DNA of 64,000 nt from Eriocheir sinensis. Lineage: Eukaryota > Arthropoda > Malacostraca > Decapoda > Varunidae. Below, piece after piece: positions 46,190-58,847 of the stretch; position 1 is the stretch's first letter, and every line of letters starts with the position of its first letter. A model generated the notes under the pieces. The model did not search any database. It was given only the letters and a program-made list of their open reading frames with translations, and was not told the DNA's origin. A program made the position numbers and the translations under genes. The stretch is from NCBI RefSeq assembly GCF_024679095.1, contig NC_066517.1:18210100-18274099 (forward strand). Reading direction: 5' to 3'.

Positions 46190-46440
46190 GTGTTTGTTTT
46201 CATATGTTCATTGTTAATTTGTTGGTTATTTCGTGGCTTTGTGTACTCAGTTGATTTGTCTTACATTAACTTTCTCATTTTTTTTTCTTTTTTTACTTTA
46301 TTTCATCGTTTTCTTTTTCATCCTCTGCCTCTTTTCATTTTTTACCTCTTATTTTTTTCTTCTGCTTCTTTTTTCGTCGTCCTTTTCCTTTTTTTTTCTT
46401 TTTCTTCTTCTTTTTCTTCCTATTAACTCAGGCAACCCTA
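46190..46440. other. T-rich stretch, no gene seen
   Basis: Poly-pyrimidine sequence giving Phe/Leu/Ser-rich spurious frames. Confidence 0.6.
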
Positions 46441-46533
46441 TTTTGCTTTCAATTTAGCAGATGTAGGTGCAACTTGTGGGCAACTATTTCGGAACACGTT
46501 TTAAAGACCAGGCAATATCAAAACATGCAAATC

Positions 46534-46537
<4 letters not shown>

Positions 46538-46563
<26 letters not shown>
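46538..46563. repeat. (GT)n microsatellite
   Basis: 13 GT units. Confidence 0.95.
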
Positions 46564-46564
<1 letters not shown>

Positions 46565-46687
46565 CTTGTGTGTTAGCCCTCTGAGGTCAGTAACATCTTG
46601 TGAGTGTTTGGGTGGGTGGTGGGTGGTGAAGGTTAGTATGATTAATCTTTCCTGAAGGTAGGTAAAGTTTGGGGCATACGCTGTAGC

Positions 46688-46952
46688 AGCGCGTGGCCTC
46701 GGTGCTTATCCATAACATTGGCCTTTGAGCCTGTGGTGGGAGGGAGCCCATTACCCCGGGACACAGGGCCAGTGTGACATCCGAGTTACCACAGTTTACC
46801 TTCCCCAGGTTTCCTCAGGTACCTATTTATCGACCGGCCCGAAAGGGAGGATGAACAGCTGGGTGAGCTGCACGCCAACTGCCCGGGCCGGGATTCGAAA
46901 CCGGGGCCCGCGGAGTAGAAGCCAGGCACACTGACCACTAGACCACGGAGAC
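46688..46952 (-). mobile_element. SINE family S2, full copy with tRNA-like head
   Basis: Minus strand: GTCTCCGTGGTCTAGTGGTC (A box), B box GGTTTCGAATCC at 46891-46902, then TTGGCGTGCAGCTCACCCAG, GGTCGATAAATAGGTACC and the tail shared with 35455, 39650 and 56268. Confidence 0.92.
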
Positions 46953-47432
46953 GTATCCTTAGAGAGGTGGAAAAAGGCAAAGGGGGAGAAGAGAGAGTTA
47001 GGGAGAGAGGAGGAAGAGGTGAACGAGTGGGAGAAGAAGAGGGGGCAAAATTTCCGTGGACCTTCAGTCAAACTACGATTTCCGCTGGCGTGGCTCTCAT
47101 TTCCGTGGTTTTTTGGCGTGTCCACGATCTCCCGTAGTTTCCGTAGAAATGAAATATGGGGCGGGGTAGAATGGGGGGAAACGCAAACGAGGGGGGAGGA
47201 GAGGGAGAAAAAAATGTGAAGGAAGAGGAGTAGGGAAGGGGGGAGTGAAATAAGTGGGGATTGAGGGAGTAGAAGGGTATGGGGGGTAGTGGGCGAGGAA
47301 ACGAGCAGCAAATTGGCTAAGTGAACGGTTTCGGCCCAGCGTCGCCCCCTCATCGAATTACGAGTTGAGGCGGCAATTAATTTCTCGGTTTAATTCACGT
47401 ACGAACCGCAATTCCCGGAGGACATATAACCA

Positions 47433-47466
<34 letters not shown>

Positions 47467-47555
47467 GGTGTAGTATGCGTGTGTGCCCAAGTAACAAATG
47501 CCAGAAAGAGAGAACCAGTTAGAGATATATAATTGTGACCTTTACCGGGGCAGGA

Positions 47556-47592
<37 letters not shown>

Positions 47593-47888
47593 GAGTAATT
47601 ATCAAGATACGGTTTTATTTTGCAACTCGGTGACTGTCCAGCAAATTAAATCACTAAAGAGCGGCAACCCCATAATGAGCAAATGGGCTTTCTGTGGCCT
47701 GTCTTTTTTTATGTTTCCATGTTTCCTCCCACTCCTTTGGTACTGCAGGGTATTAATTAGTACTTACCTGTCCCCCTCTTTACCTGGTTCGTCACACTTG
47801 AAAGACTTGTTGACTGGTTTGGCTGTTTGTTCCGAGTCTATGTAGTTGGTTTATTGTGTTCTCTTTATTTTTACTAGACGAAGTGGTG

Positions 47889-47946
<58 letters not shown>

Positions 47947-48328
47947 GCTTCCTTCGCGTTCGTAATCATCGCATTAATTAACATTTCCTAATTGCTAACA
48001 TTACCGCATTTTATAACCACTAATTCGTTATACATTCTGCACTCCACCACCACAATTTGAAATACAACACCTGATTAATTACATTTGCTTTACCTCGCTG
48101 ATCTGTCTCGTTAATAAAAAAAAGAAAATTACGAAATGTTGAATCAGTAAAACAAGTCGAGAAATAATTAAAATCTCACTGACGTCACATTTAGAACAGA
48201 CCGTCAAAGCCAAGGCAGACACACAGACAGACAAAGACGGATAGCCAGACATAGACAGACAGACAGACAGATTAACTCTCATACAAACAGACGAAATAAA
48301 GAGACAGAACGACATGAAGATGATATTG
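46953..48328. other. Repeat-flanked intergenic sequence, no gene seen
   Basis: Purine-rich stretch to about 47300, then (GA)n 47434-47456, (CA)n 47557-47588 and (CT)n 47898-47943. Frames here are not supported. Confidence 0.6.
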
Positions 48329-48790
48329 TTACGCCACCCCCCGCACCACACTCCAAACACGGGCAGGCAGCGTGCCACAGAACAGCACACGGGTCGTGAC
48401 TTGTGAACCCCAGAACACAAGGCGCGCGGCGTCGCAACCACCGACAGCGGCCCACACAGAACACCGAGGGAAGGAGGCACGAGGCAGGGCACAAAGATAC
48501 ACGTTCAACATTAATTCCTAGTTTAATGACAGGTTCCTCACACAGTACAGTAAATCTCAAGGGCACAGAACAGTTAATCAGGCACACAGGGGCACGACAG
48601 ACTCGCACTCGCTCACGACGGGCGGGGCACGCAACTGAACACCCGCAAGCAGCCACCCGTCTCCTCAACCACCCCTCGGCGTCTCTCCCTCGCAATCAAA
48701 GACTATAAAAGATAGGAAAGCGTTAAAGAAAATGTGAGGCAGATAAAGACCAGCAGCGCCATCTGTTGAGCCGACGCCAAACTATATTAA
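48329..48790 (-). mobile_element. Probable solo LTR
   Basis: Minus strand: GCGTCGGCTCAACAGATGGC, a TATA-like CTTTTATAGTC, CATTAAACTAGG, and an end reading GGGTGGCGTAACA, a common Ty3-like LTR terminus in arthropods. The 5' limit is not resolved. A related promoter block is at 56800-56900. Confidence 0.5.
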
Positions 48791-48976
48791 GTACGTCGTC
48801 TGCGGATGTACGGTCTCCTCTTCATCTTGTGACCTTGTCGCTTTGTAGTTTGTATCATATGCTTAGATCTTATTTACGTTTTCATCATTCATTATGTATT
48901 ATATGATTATTATATGCTACCTTTCATCAGTGGTGGGTGGTATAACCACAAAGACCATAGTTCATGAAGTGTAACT

Positions 48977-48982
<6 letters not shown>

Positions 48983-49027
<45 letters not shown>
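48983..49027. repeat. (CA)n microsatellite
   Basis: About 22 CA units. Confidence 0.97.
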
Positions 49028-49028
<1 letters not shown>

Positions 49029-49358
49029 CTATTTACTTAACTAATTAGTGTAATTTGGACAAAGAAACAATGACATAAATGTGCAGTTCAGTTGTATTTG
49101 TCTAGAAAATTATATACAACAAATATATGCTGGCATGTAGATATATGGCACGCATTGTGCATTATAGAAAATGCATGAACACAGACACACAAGCAAAAGA
49201 AAATATGAGAAAGAAATATTGGTCGCATATTAGCTATACACAAAGTAGAGAAAGATAATAGGGCATTAATGCAATGGAATAATCTCAAGAATATAGGAAT
49301 AAGAATAATAAAGAAAATTACACAACAAATAGACAAGTACAGTCACTTAGAAAAGTTA

Positions 49359-49631
49359 GAGACACGCCAGTCCTCCTCGGGTGAGCAGCTCGGCCCGCCC
49401 TTCCTGTCCGCCGGTTAAGTTGACTGTCTGGCTGCTCACCCGGGTCCTGCTACGGGCTGCCCAGCGCACCCGTGCCTCCGCCGCACGCACCTGCCGGCGA
49501 GGGCGCCCCCTTACACCCGCTACCGAAGTTTGCATTGCCTGAATCTCCCTTACCGGGCCGCCGTACGGTCAGAGGCCCGGTTCCCCATACATGGGGATTA
49601 ATCTTATTAGAAACGAAAAAAAAAAAAAAAA
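49359..49631 (+). mobile_element. Hairpin-rich SINE-like element, copy H3
   Basis: Starts AGACACGCCAGTCCTC and ends with a poly(A) tail; flanked by AAAAGTTA (49351-49358, 49632-49639). Stems: 49378-49389/49431-49442 (perfect 12 bp, sequence unlike H1/H2), 49552-49559/49574-49581, 49583-49588/49591-49596. The middle differs from H1/H2; both ends are alike. Confidence 0.82.
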
Positions 49632-49734
49632 AAAAGTTACATAATACTAGGCCATATAAATTGGTTTATACCTGTCTTACACAAGGGCATAACTTAAAGA
49701 AGAAGAGTAAAACAAACATGTGTAAGAAGCATAA

Positions 49735-49908
49735 CTTATAGATTATCTGAAGTACACAGTGCAGCAGGAGGTGCTCATTGGTCTCCTCGACGGTCCTGGA
49801 CCAGGAGCAGTGACTCCTTGGGCAGTGAGGGTCGGGGGCCAGGCGCAGGCGGTGTAGGTGAGCGCTGAGTCGTGTGTGGCCCAGGCGGAGGCGTGTCAGG
49901 TACTCCAC
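49735..49908 (-). mobile_element. LINE C-terminal fragment
   Basis: The minus frame reads YLTRLRLGHTRLSAHLHRLR, APDPHC and TVEETNEHLLLHC, the RNase-H-distal Cys/His block of LINE ORF2. Confidence 0.85.
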
Positions 49909-50520
49909 GTGTCAAAGGTAAACAAACAGACAAGGGGTCTTGGTCTTGGTCAAGGAGACTATAGAACAGGAGAGGGGGCCTCTATGGGAGACCGTGGGCG
50001 GGTGTTGGTGTATGTCGGTTGCAACAGATGGCGCAGGAGCAGCTTTGTTTACATCCAGGCGCCTCCCCCCCACCAGACCCACCCCAACCCCTAGAACCAA
50101 TCAGCAGTGTTGCTACATGGGATCAAGCAGCAAATGTTGCTACTTTTTTTCTTCAGTCTGGTTATTTCCCATTTTAAATAAAAAAAAGAAAGGTAGATAA
50201 ATATTAAAATGAACAGTAGGAACTATATATACTGTATATATTTACTAGGTAGATATAGCCTGACTGCATGTCATGAGTAATGCTATTATTGTTATATTAT
50301 TATACCACAATTATATTACTTTTTCTGCATGTGTGGTTAGATGTGTTTTATGTGTTTAACCTTTCTGTATACATACTGGAATGAACCAAGGAATTGTAGC
50401 CCTACTGCCGTTCTTTAAAACTATGTGATCATGTTTTTTCTTCCAAACTCATTGTTTTAGCACGCACGCTGACTTCCATCAGTAATGATGATATATATAC
50501 ATTGAGTCATTGGTTTGTAG
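49909..50520. other. No gene seen
   Basis: AT-rich with no supported frame. Confidence 0.5.
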
Positions 50521-53500
50521 GTGGAAAGAGTGGGTGAATATAATTATCTCGGTCTAACTTATACTGTTTATTATACCGCTATTCGCAGAAATATCTTTCT
50601 CTGCTCCGATGGCAACGCTGCCTCGTTCAAAAATCATAACACCGCCGCGGCCGCCACGTTTACCAGCCGGAGCCTCAAATCATGTCCCTTTGTGGTGATA
50701 AAGAGGACACAGCCTGGTGTGAAGCTACATTTATTACGGAAGGATGCCACCCGGGGTAAGTGATATATATATAAATAATGATAATGTGGAAATTCTAATT
50801 TTCACGCTGACAGTTCTGAACTTGCTAACTGCATGCCTCCCCTCCTCCCGCGGCAAGAGGCCGAATGGCCTACACACGGCAGCTCCAGATTCCTCCCCAT
50901 TACCACCTGTCAGCCTCGTCCATGTAGCTATCCAGTCTACTCTTAAAACAAGCTATCGTCCCTGCACTCACTATGTGATTGCGGAATCTATTCCATTCCC
51001 CCACCACCCTATTATTAAACCAATGCCTGCCCATTTCCCTCCTAAATCTATACTTTTCTAATTTAAGTCAATTACTGCATGTTCTATCTTGCCAAACATC
51101 TTATGCAAAAGTTAATCAGCATATCTCCACTCTTTCATCCCTTAAACTGATAAACTGGAACAGCCTTCCATTGTCCGCATTTCCTCCTGCCTATAATTTG
51201 ACCTTCAAGAAGAGTGTATCAAGACTCTACTTTTGTCTGTTTGGGAGTGGTGAGTGGGGCTTTTTTTTCTAGTACGCTTTGTTGCTCTTGAGCTGTCTCC
51301 TTTGTTTAAAGAAAATAATAGTTAATTAAATGGAAGTTGGCCGCCAATGCTTCCAACACATTTTGGTGCCATATCTACAAGTGGCTGGTGACTGTAAGCA
51401 TCTCAGCAACCTGCATGCATCTATGCCATTCCTATCATGGTGCATGGAGCAAGCTTCACATAACACTCAGACAGAGACAGTTTAATTATGGTTACATATC
51501 AGACTCAGTTTATTGCTCAGTCTATTAGGTGCAGTGCTGTTAATATTGTTAGTGGTAGTATTAGTACAATTAATGTATTTATTTTAATTAATTTATCAAT
51601 ATTTATTTATTATATTCTTAGTGTTTGAAAATTCCAATACTAGCATTAAAATGAACAAAAATATCAGAAATATATTTATACTCATTAATTATTATTGCTT
51701 TTCTTATTATTACTTCCTTCAATGTCCTGGCACTTTGACATCTAGTGTTTTTCTGTCTAGCAGCCAAAATTGTGGTCTTTCTGAATGTGTATGTCCTAAG
51801 TCTTCATTGGTGTATCTAGCTATATAACAAAAATCTGCATCTCTCTCTCTTCTCACCCAGTTGTCCCCGTACATCCTTTCAGTATCCAAAGAATTTCAAT
51901 CCACATCTTGTAATCACTCAACTAATGCAGTGCAATCCTCATCTCTGTATTTTACCGTGTGGACATACTCTTTCCTTCCATGTTCCACTGTCGTATGTTA
52001 TTCCACATCTAACACAACCACATCCCAACAGATCTGAACACGTCCGATATCATCCAAGAGAATGTGGCAGCTGAAGGGGGAGAGGCCAAGGGTGAAGACA
52101 TTTAGCCACCCCCCCTGAAGTACATGGCATCATTCAACCCTCTTGATGAGCTGCAGGAATGTGCTTCCCATTGCAGTGCACCAGCTCCATGTACTGATTT
52201 TGGTATGAATACTTCATCTAGTGTTTGTTGATTGTTGTGTTATTAATCTAATTATGACTTCACAAAATAGACTGTGCAAGTCACTTGACACATGCCCTGC
52301 TCAACATCACTTTTAAGTTGTAGAATTCCTTCATATGGATGCTGATTTATGTATCCTGAAATGATTGGATATTGATTGTCTTAACATTTTTTTTTTTGTC
52401 CATGATCACTGAACCATGTTACGGTATGTCTTTGGGTGCAGATCCAGGAAATTAGTTTTTGGGAGGACGTCAGACTTTTTGCGGGTGGAAGGAGCATTAG
52501 CATTACCAATTAGCCATTCTCGGCAGTCCTGGTCTTGAAAAACTGGTGGAGTGACCTAAATCAATGGGTATAACGGCCTGGACTTTGTGCCAAAGCATTG
52601 TTTTAGTGAGCTAGTTTTCCTGTATCACTCAGGAACATTGATCCACCAATGTAGCTATGTCTTATAATATATCTATCCTTTACAGTCTGATGGTGCATCC
52701 TTCTAGGTTGTCAAGTTTTAGTAGCTACTCATGAGAAGTATTCCTTATAATGATCATTGATTTCCAGATGGTTTGCACTAAAAAAAGTGTCGTGTAACCT
52801 GCCGCAAATAATAATCAGCTGTAGTCAACCCTTGCTTTAAAGAACCAATATGGAGGAAGGGGGTGATGTTATATCCAAAAATCTTTACATCTGAAGTATC
52901 CAACCTTTTTGTGTATTATAAACATTTTTTGTTACATGAAATTAAAAGTTCAAATTTTCCATACATTATTCTTTTTTCCTTGTATTTGATGATTAATCTT
53001 GACATGTATTTCCATTATCAGTAGGTAATATATAGTAACAAGACAATAATACACATTATAACAATGTATATATTATAGCCCAATGAGTGCACGAGATCAT
53101 TTACCTCATCAGTGACGCCAAGTCCAGGAGTCCTTCCCTAAATTCTTTGCCCAAATTTGTGACACCAAGTATAATAACTAGTTTTAGTGACCATTTGCAT
53201 CCAATTTTCACTTTGATTAAAAAATTGCCTCTCAACAGGTGTGAACTTGATGGGGTTGGAGGAAACTCGACTCGGCCATCAAGCTCATCACAATATAGTA
53301 AGGAACCTCTTGTTCTCAGTGATAATTTATCCTCTTTAGTTACTATTCCGTGTTGCTTTAATCACAACTAATGTGTTGGAAACATTACAGCTTAATAACA
53401 TACTTCACATCTCTGCATACAAATTGAGTTCAATATTTAACTGTTACACCAGTAGGCTTCATATCTCAAAAAAAAAAGTATGTAAAAAGGTTGAAATTTT

Positions 53501-54404
53501 GAATGATATATTTAAACTCTTTATTATGTTTCTATGGGTGTAGATGATTAGTCGAGTGATCAGCATATGGGTCTGATGTTTTTGATAGCATAGGTTCAAA
53601 TTTTGCCATAGGCTGGCATTTGATAGTAACAGTAGTGTCCACAGATATCTACCTGTTTCTTGTTTATCCTGTTCCACTTTAAACCATCACTGGCCAATCT
53701 TTGAAGAGGTAGCATAACCTTGAAGTGCCACTAACAAACCTTTGTCCATTCTTCTGATGTGATCCTTTTTTATTTATTTATTTATTTTTTTTTTCCCACC
53801 TGCCTATAGCGTTCAGGCGCCTGGCGGCCCAGGCCCGTCATGATGCAGGCTTTTTTTTTATAGTGGTGCCATTTAGTATTGGCTCATGCTGCCGCCAGAA
53901 CTCATTCTTGATTCACTTGGATGGTTTAGCAGGGCTTAGGTATGACTAACATTGCAGAAACAGGGAATTTTATATTTTTAGTGTGGCAACACATTGACAA
54001 ATGTTTTAGTATGGACTGAACATCAAAGATATATATGGTAAATGGGTGCTTGTAGATCTTGACATTATATCTGTCAAGAGTCTCCAGTTGTATCCTCTCC
54101 CCCATCTCTCCTGAAAATATTACTCTTGTCAGGCAATCTAAGTGAAGCCTTCCATCGATGCTGGCGTGCAGACATAATGTCAATGCTTAGATTCACTGTC
54201 CTTATAGCACTGAAAATAATGCAATTACATGCACATATTTTATTATTTAGAATTGTGATTAATTGTGATTAAATATTTTTTCATGTATTTTCAGACATGA
54301 AAAGTGAAAACAACAGTCTGTCGTCTGCACCGGGGGCAAGGCAGCTCAAAGCCCAGGCTGTTACAAATCCTGGGCAGTTTTTGCCCAGAGCCAGCAATTT
54401 TTAG
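50521..54404 (+). CDS. Cluster of exon-like segments, unrecognised, possibly a decayed gene
   Basis: Four segments have plausible borders: 50521-50755 (TTGTAG before, GTAAGT after), 52032-52202 (AACAG, GTATGA), 53239-53297 (AACAG, GTAAGG) and 54295-54404 (TTTCAG, TAG). The first joins the second in phase (PGVKLHLLRKDATR, D, LNTSDIIQENVAAEGG), then a TAG at 52103-52105, after which the same frame continues as PPPLKYMASFNPLDELQECA. The third and fourth join in phase (NSTRPSSSSQY, N, MKSENNSLSSAPGARQLKAQ) and end at a stop; the second and third do not share that phase. No domain recognised. It could be a real gene with alternative exons, a pseudogene, or chance. Confidence 0.25.
50808..51320 (+). 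mobile_element. Family-J LINE 3' fragment, interrupted
   Basis: 50808-50853 (GAACTTGCTAACTGCATGCC) and 51100-51320 (TTATGCAAAAGTTAATCAGC to the CTTGAGCTGTCTCCTTTG tail) match 25340-25700. A CR1-like piece is inserted between. Confidence 0.85.
50854..51098 (-). mobile_element. Nested CR1-like LINE 3' fragment
   Basis: Minus frame: KYRFRREMGRHWFNNRVVGE, then WNRFRNHIVSAGTIACFKSR, the CR1 C-terminal block, followed by the 3' end (GGCCATTCGGCCTCTTGC on the minus strand). Confidence 0.88.
51330..52031. other. No gene seen
   Basis: AT-rich, microsatellite-poor, low in recognisable repeats. Confidence 0.5.
53790..53935 (-). mobile_element. SINE family S1 fragment
   Basis: CTGCCTATAGCGTTCAGGCG, TATAGTGGTGCCAT and GGCTCATGCTGCCGCC match the tail half of S1. 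Confidence 0.75.
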
Positions 54405-54734
54405 ATCCAATAGGGATGGATTTTTATGAGGTCAGGTTCAACATGCTGCAAGATGCCAAGATCTAAGCCTAGTAGGAGATATGGGTTACAAGAGAGGAGG
54501 TTTGCTCTGGCCTTATACTATCAAAGTCCAAATGCTAATAGATTTCTGAGCACAGTATTTCACTTGTCTTCAGTTTCAACACTTCAATCATGACTCAGGG
54601 GTATTTCAGTACATGTTGGCTGGAGCAAACAGACTCTGACAGCCCTGCAGCAAAGAGCACAGGCTTTGTCAAAAGAAGAGAAACCGTGGGATTTGCCATT
54701 ATTTAGTATTACTCTTTTTTTCCCATATACTTTG

Positions 54735-55200
54735 CCAAATATTGCAAGTAATGCACCATTGTTGGGCTTGCTTGTTATAAATCATATCTTGTTCAATTAA
54801 CAAGCTTTGGGTGTCTGCCACTTTCCAGTTGTAATGCAAGGAATCATTTATCTTCCCTGCTAGATATCACACATAATGCACCATTGTTGGTTTTGCCTGT
54901 TATAAATCAGATCTTGTTCAGTTAACAAGCTTTAGGTGTCTGCCACTTTCCAATTGTAATGCAAGGAATCCCCTGCCAGATATCGCATGTAATGCACCAT
55001 TGTTGGTTTTGCCTATTATAAATCAGATCTTGTTCAGTTCACAAGTTTTGAATATCTGCCATTGTTTATTTCAGGTGTAATGCTTGGAAGCATTTGTTCT
55101 CTTCCCTACCCAACAGTATGCAATGCTTTATTGTGGATTTTGCCTGTTATATTTAATCTTGTTCAGGTAGCAAGCTTTTGGTGTCTGCCTTACCTAATAT
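54735..55200. repeat. Tandem repeat, about 115-135-bp units
   Basis: Four units with AATGCACCATTGTTGG, TTGCCTGTTATAAATCA, TCTTGTTCAGTTAACAAGCT and GTGTCTGCCA. A fifth, detached unit lies at 56050-56205. Confidence 0.88.
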
Positions 55201-55522
55201 GTCCTGCAGTGACACTTGGCTTGGTTTCATAATGTGAAATACAGCATGTAATTTCATCACACTAAGTGTCTATCATCACGTGTCTGGCATCATTAATGTG
55301 GCTTCCAGGAGTAATCTTGTTTGTATTACAGCTTGCAAATTTTTTTCTGCTTTATGTGATATACATAATCACATAGGTATGATTTACAAAATGTAATGGC
55401 AGTTGATATTCTTGACTAATGCCTCATAAACCTTGTGAAAAATAATGCTTTTTTGAGGGGGGGTGGGGGGGGCAGAGAGTGGTTTGTTTGGTTGGCCAGT
55501 TCAAGGAGTTTCATATCAAATG

Positions 55523-55634
55523 ATTTTATTACATCCAACTTTAATGTGTGCTAAAAACATATATTTTATTACATCCAACTTTAATGTGTGCATAAAACAT
55601 ATATTTTATTACATCCAACTTTAATGTGTGCTTC
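55523..55634. repeat. Three tandem units of about 40 bp
   Basis: TTTATTACATCCAACTTTAA plus TGTGTGC and an AAAACATATA linker, three times almost unchanged. Confidence 0.92.
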
Positions 55635-56049
55635 CTGCAATAAATGCTACATGTTTACTGATGTAGCCTATGAAATACATATCACTCTCTGCCCTGTAAT
55701 TTGGTGTGTCACATACTGCAGCATAACTTTCCTGCTATTTTCTTACTCTATGAGTTGCCTTATTTTGTCTCATTTGCTTTTATCATATGTGCCTCCGCTG
55801 CATAATTGTGTCTACTGAGCTTAATATCTTCATGACCCTGACACCAAGGTCAGAGCTTGTGAGATCATACCGTGTCCTACATCCCATTTTCACCTCCAGG
55901 CTCGGCTGTCTCCCAGGACCACCAAGTTATTGCATTCCATTTAAGACAACTCATGTGTTACCTTCTTAATGTCCTCCATCATGTATTTCAGCATGTTTTA
56001 TGATGCTTTCCTCTTATATTGGTGTGCCTTGCAACATTTTTATACAGTT

Positions 56050-56205
56050 TTCATTGTATATAACGCACCATTGTTGGTTTTGCCTGTTATAAATTGGGTC
56101 ATGTTCAGTTAACAAGCTTTGAGTGTCTCCCATTGTTTATTTCAGTTGTAATGCTTAGAAGCTTTTGTTCTCTGCCTTGTCAAGCAGTATGCAATGCTTG
56201 CCAAT
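56050..56205. repeat. Detached unit of the 54.7-kb tandem repeat
   Basis: Same blocks as the array at 54735-55200, about 0.9 kb away. Confidence 0.85.
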
Positions 56206-56267
56206 ATCTGGCACTTGTACAGTTAGTATGATATTTTTACTCAGCTAAGAGCATTTTGCAAAAGGTC

Positions 56268-56380
56268 AGCATGTGGCCTCGGTACTCATCTCTGTAACAT
56301 TAGCCCATGAGCCTGTGGTGTTAGGGAACCCATTACCCTGGGACACAGGACCAGTGTGACATCCGGGTTACCACAGTTGC
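56268..56380 (-). mobile_element. SINE family S2 tail
   Basis: GTGGCCTCGGTACTCAT, GAGCCTGTGGTG, CCCATTACCCTGGGACACAG and GTGTGACATCCGGGTTACCA match 46694-46798. Confidence 0.88.
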
Positions 56381-56435
56381 AAAGGCATTATAGTAATTTA
56401 GCATGCATAGAATGTTGTATGGTTTGCTTGTATTT

Positions 56436-56436
<1 letters not shown>

Positions 56437-56524
<88 letters not shown>
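56437..56524. repeat. (CA)n(TA)n microsatellite
   Basis: Short CA then about 75 bases of TA. Confidence 0.97.
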
Positions 56525-56527
<3 letters not shown>

Positions 56528-56689
56528 CAAATGCTTTCAACATCATATTTTTCCTAACATCATATTTTTCCTAAAAAAACAAATTGATATAGTGTAGATA
56601 ATACCTAATAAAACATAAGAACAAATATATTTTTCTTTACCCCATTAGTAAATCATTTTACAATGAAATAAAATAAGTGAAGGCTGGAT

Positions 56690-57060
56690 AGGGTGCTGTC
56701 CCTGAAAAGTGACGTTTTGGTGGGCTGCAATAGATGGCTACTACATACCACTATCTCTTGGTATATAGTCTCTTTGGTCTTGGTCCTGGGTGTCGATATT
56801 ACACCAATGCCATCTAGCGAGCCGACGCCAGCTGCTCACAGAGTTTCGTTCAACTTTCTTGTCTTTCTTTTATAGTCTTTGCTCGCTACTCTCCTGCCCC
56901 GGCCGCCGCCGCTCCCCTCTCTCTCTCTCGTCCCAACACGTTGCACGGCTCACCCCCGACTCTTGCACCATGCTAAGTTAACATTGCATCATGCTACGAT
57001 TTCATCACATTACACATGCAATCACACACATACAACACATTTGTAACAATATTAAATTGA
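56690..57060 (+). mobile_element. LTR-like promoter block, uncertain
   Basis: CCATCTAGCGAGCCGACGCC and TTCTTTTATAGTCTTTGCTC echo the solo LTR at 48329-48790 read in reverse. Ends unresolved. Confidence 0.35.
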
Positions 57061-57232
57061 AGAAAATCACACCGAGAGACAGGAAGGAAAAAAGAGAGAT
57101 GAAACAGAAAAGAAAAATATAGACGAAAGACAAACAGAATAGTGAGGTAATGAATGGAACACCTCGGCCAATTACAGGAGATTAATCAGACTAATTTTAG
57201 AAAGATGAAACACAGTAGCGGTAAATGAGACC

Positions 57233-57235
<3 letters not shown>

Positions 57236-57287
<52 letters not shown>
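57236..57287. repeat. (GA)n microsatellite
   Basis: About 26 GA units. Confidence 0.97.
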
Positions 57288-57290
<3 letters not shown>

Positions 57291-57867
57291 AAGTGATAGA
57301 AAATCAGAAGTAGATTGAGAGAAAAATAGATAAATACAGAGAGAAAGTGAGAGATGAATATAGAGATAAAGTGAGATACAGATTAATGGAGGGAGATGGA
57401 AAAACAGAAAAAAAGTATAGATAGAGAGGAATAGATAAAAGATAGATAGATAGATAGATTTAACTTTCATATATCTATTTTTATATTTTTTGTTTCAAAT
57501 TTATGCCATTCTGACGTAGAATTTTCTCAGGAAGACGATGGTGGCTTCGGTTTTTTCTTAATATTAAATGGTAGTGTCAGGAAGGTGGGCGGGAGTGAGG
57601 CGTGTGCAGGCGTGAGTTTTAGATGAGCTGGGCACAGCATCATGGCCGCCGCGCCGCGCTGCTGGCGTCACCCATCCCACCACGGCGGGGTAAGGGACGC
57701 GCTCTCCATATAACCCTGTGTTCCAAATCCGAGCACAGCAGCTGTGGGCCGAATAGTTATGGTCTGCATGAGCCAAGCACTGCTGCCACCAGAACTGAAA
57801 ATCAGAGTTGGTTGCCATAAGTCTGTAGAAATCTGTAGACCCAGAATTATTTTGCCTACAGTCTGGG

Positions 57868-58047
57868 GCCTGTACCAAGAGTCACGAAGGTTTTGCGACG
57901 AAGATCGAAGGGAAGGACGGTGCGTACCTATAGTCACTAGCATTTTTGGAACGAAGGTCTGCGGGAGAGACGAAGGGAAGGCAAAGTCTACCCCGTGTCT
58001 TCCCTCAGACCTTCGAGAAAAAATATGTTTATTTTCCAAATTTGGCG
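57868..58047. other. Copy-B-specific 180-bp segment
   Basis: Starts GGCCTGTACCAAGAGTCACG right after the shared GTCTGGG; that start resembles Harbinger-type termini. It replaces 1.69 kb of copy A. Confidence 0.5.
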
Positions 58048-58430
58048 TGGTAGCTGGAAGACTGGATATTTCTGGTGACATTATTAAGCCCTAACACGGC
58101 CATCCTCCCGTCTGGCTCCCCCGCCACTGTTTCCGTAACTTTAATTTTCTCACGTTCCTCCTGCGGCTGCATCTCATCTTCGTCTTTAAGTTTTCCGTCG
58201 CTAAGGCCATGCCCTCCCCCAGCACCACCAATGGCATGTCCTCAGCAACGACGAGACAAAAAGTAAAGATGTGATGGGCAACGAGGGAGAGTGGAGAGAA
58301 AAAAAACTTAAAACCAAAGGAAGCTGTTGACTTCAAGCACAATAACTTCCCATAAGCAAACAACACAGTAAAATGAAATCAAAGGCGGTGAAAAAACATA
58401 ACCTCGCTGCAGCTGATAATATAAGAAGGC

Positions 58431-58434
<4 letters not shown>

Positions 58435-58478
<44 letters not shown>
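58435..58478. repeat. (GT)n microsatellite, copy B allele
   Basis: Homologue of 8384-8419. Confidence 0.95.
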
Positions 58479-58481
<3 letters not shown>

Positions 58482-58847
58482 GCCAAGGATCGACCATTAA
58501 TCCATTCGTTACCATTATTATCAATTTGACAGTGAGTGTGGGCGTACGGGACTCTATTCATCGGGGGGGCTAAACTCTGCCCGAAAAATATTTTTCCTGT
58601 AACTCAAGCAGTTATAAGTAAATAAATAAATATATGATAATCAAGGTTAATTGCTAAATCTGACCCATATATACATTTGTTACGTAAAACCTAAAGTTTC
58701 AAATTGAACTGAGTAGTGATAATGGCTATTCTTTTTAATGTAATACTAACTACATAAAGGCTGTTACTGATATATATTACAAAAGTATAAGTATAATATT
58801 AATACTTAAAAATTGCAGTAAATTATAATTCATTTTTCATGATAAAT

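Noticed and set aside
46823..47353. 176-codon minus frame
   Set aside because: It spans a SINE head and purine-rich low-complexity DNA; no domain.
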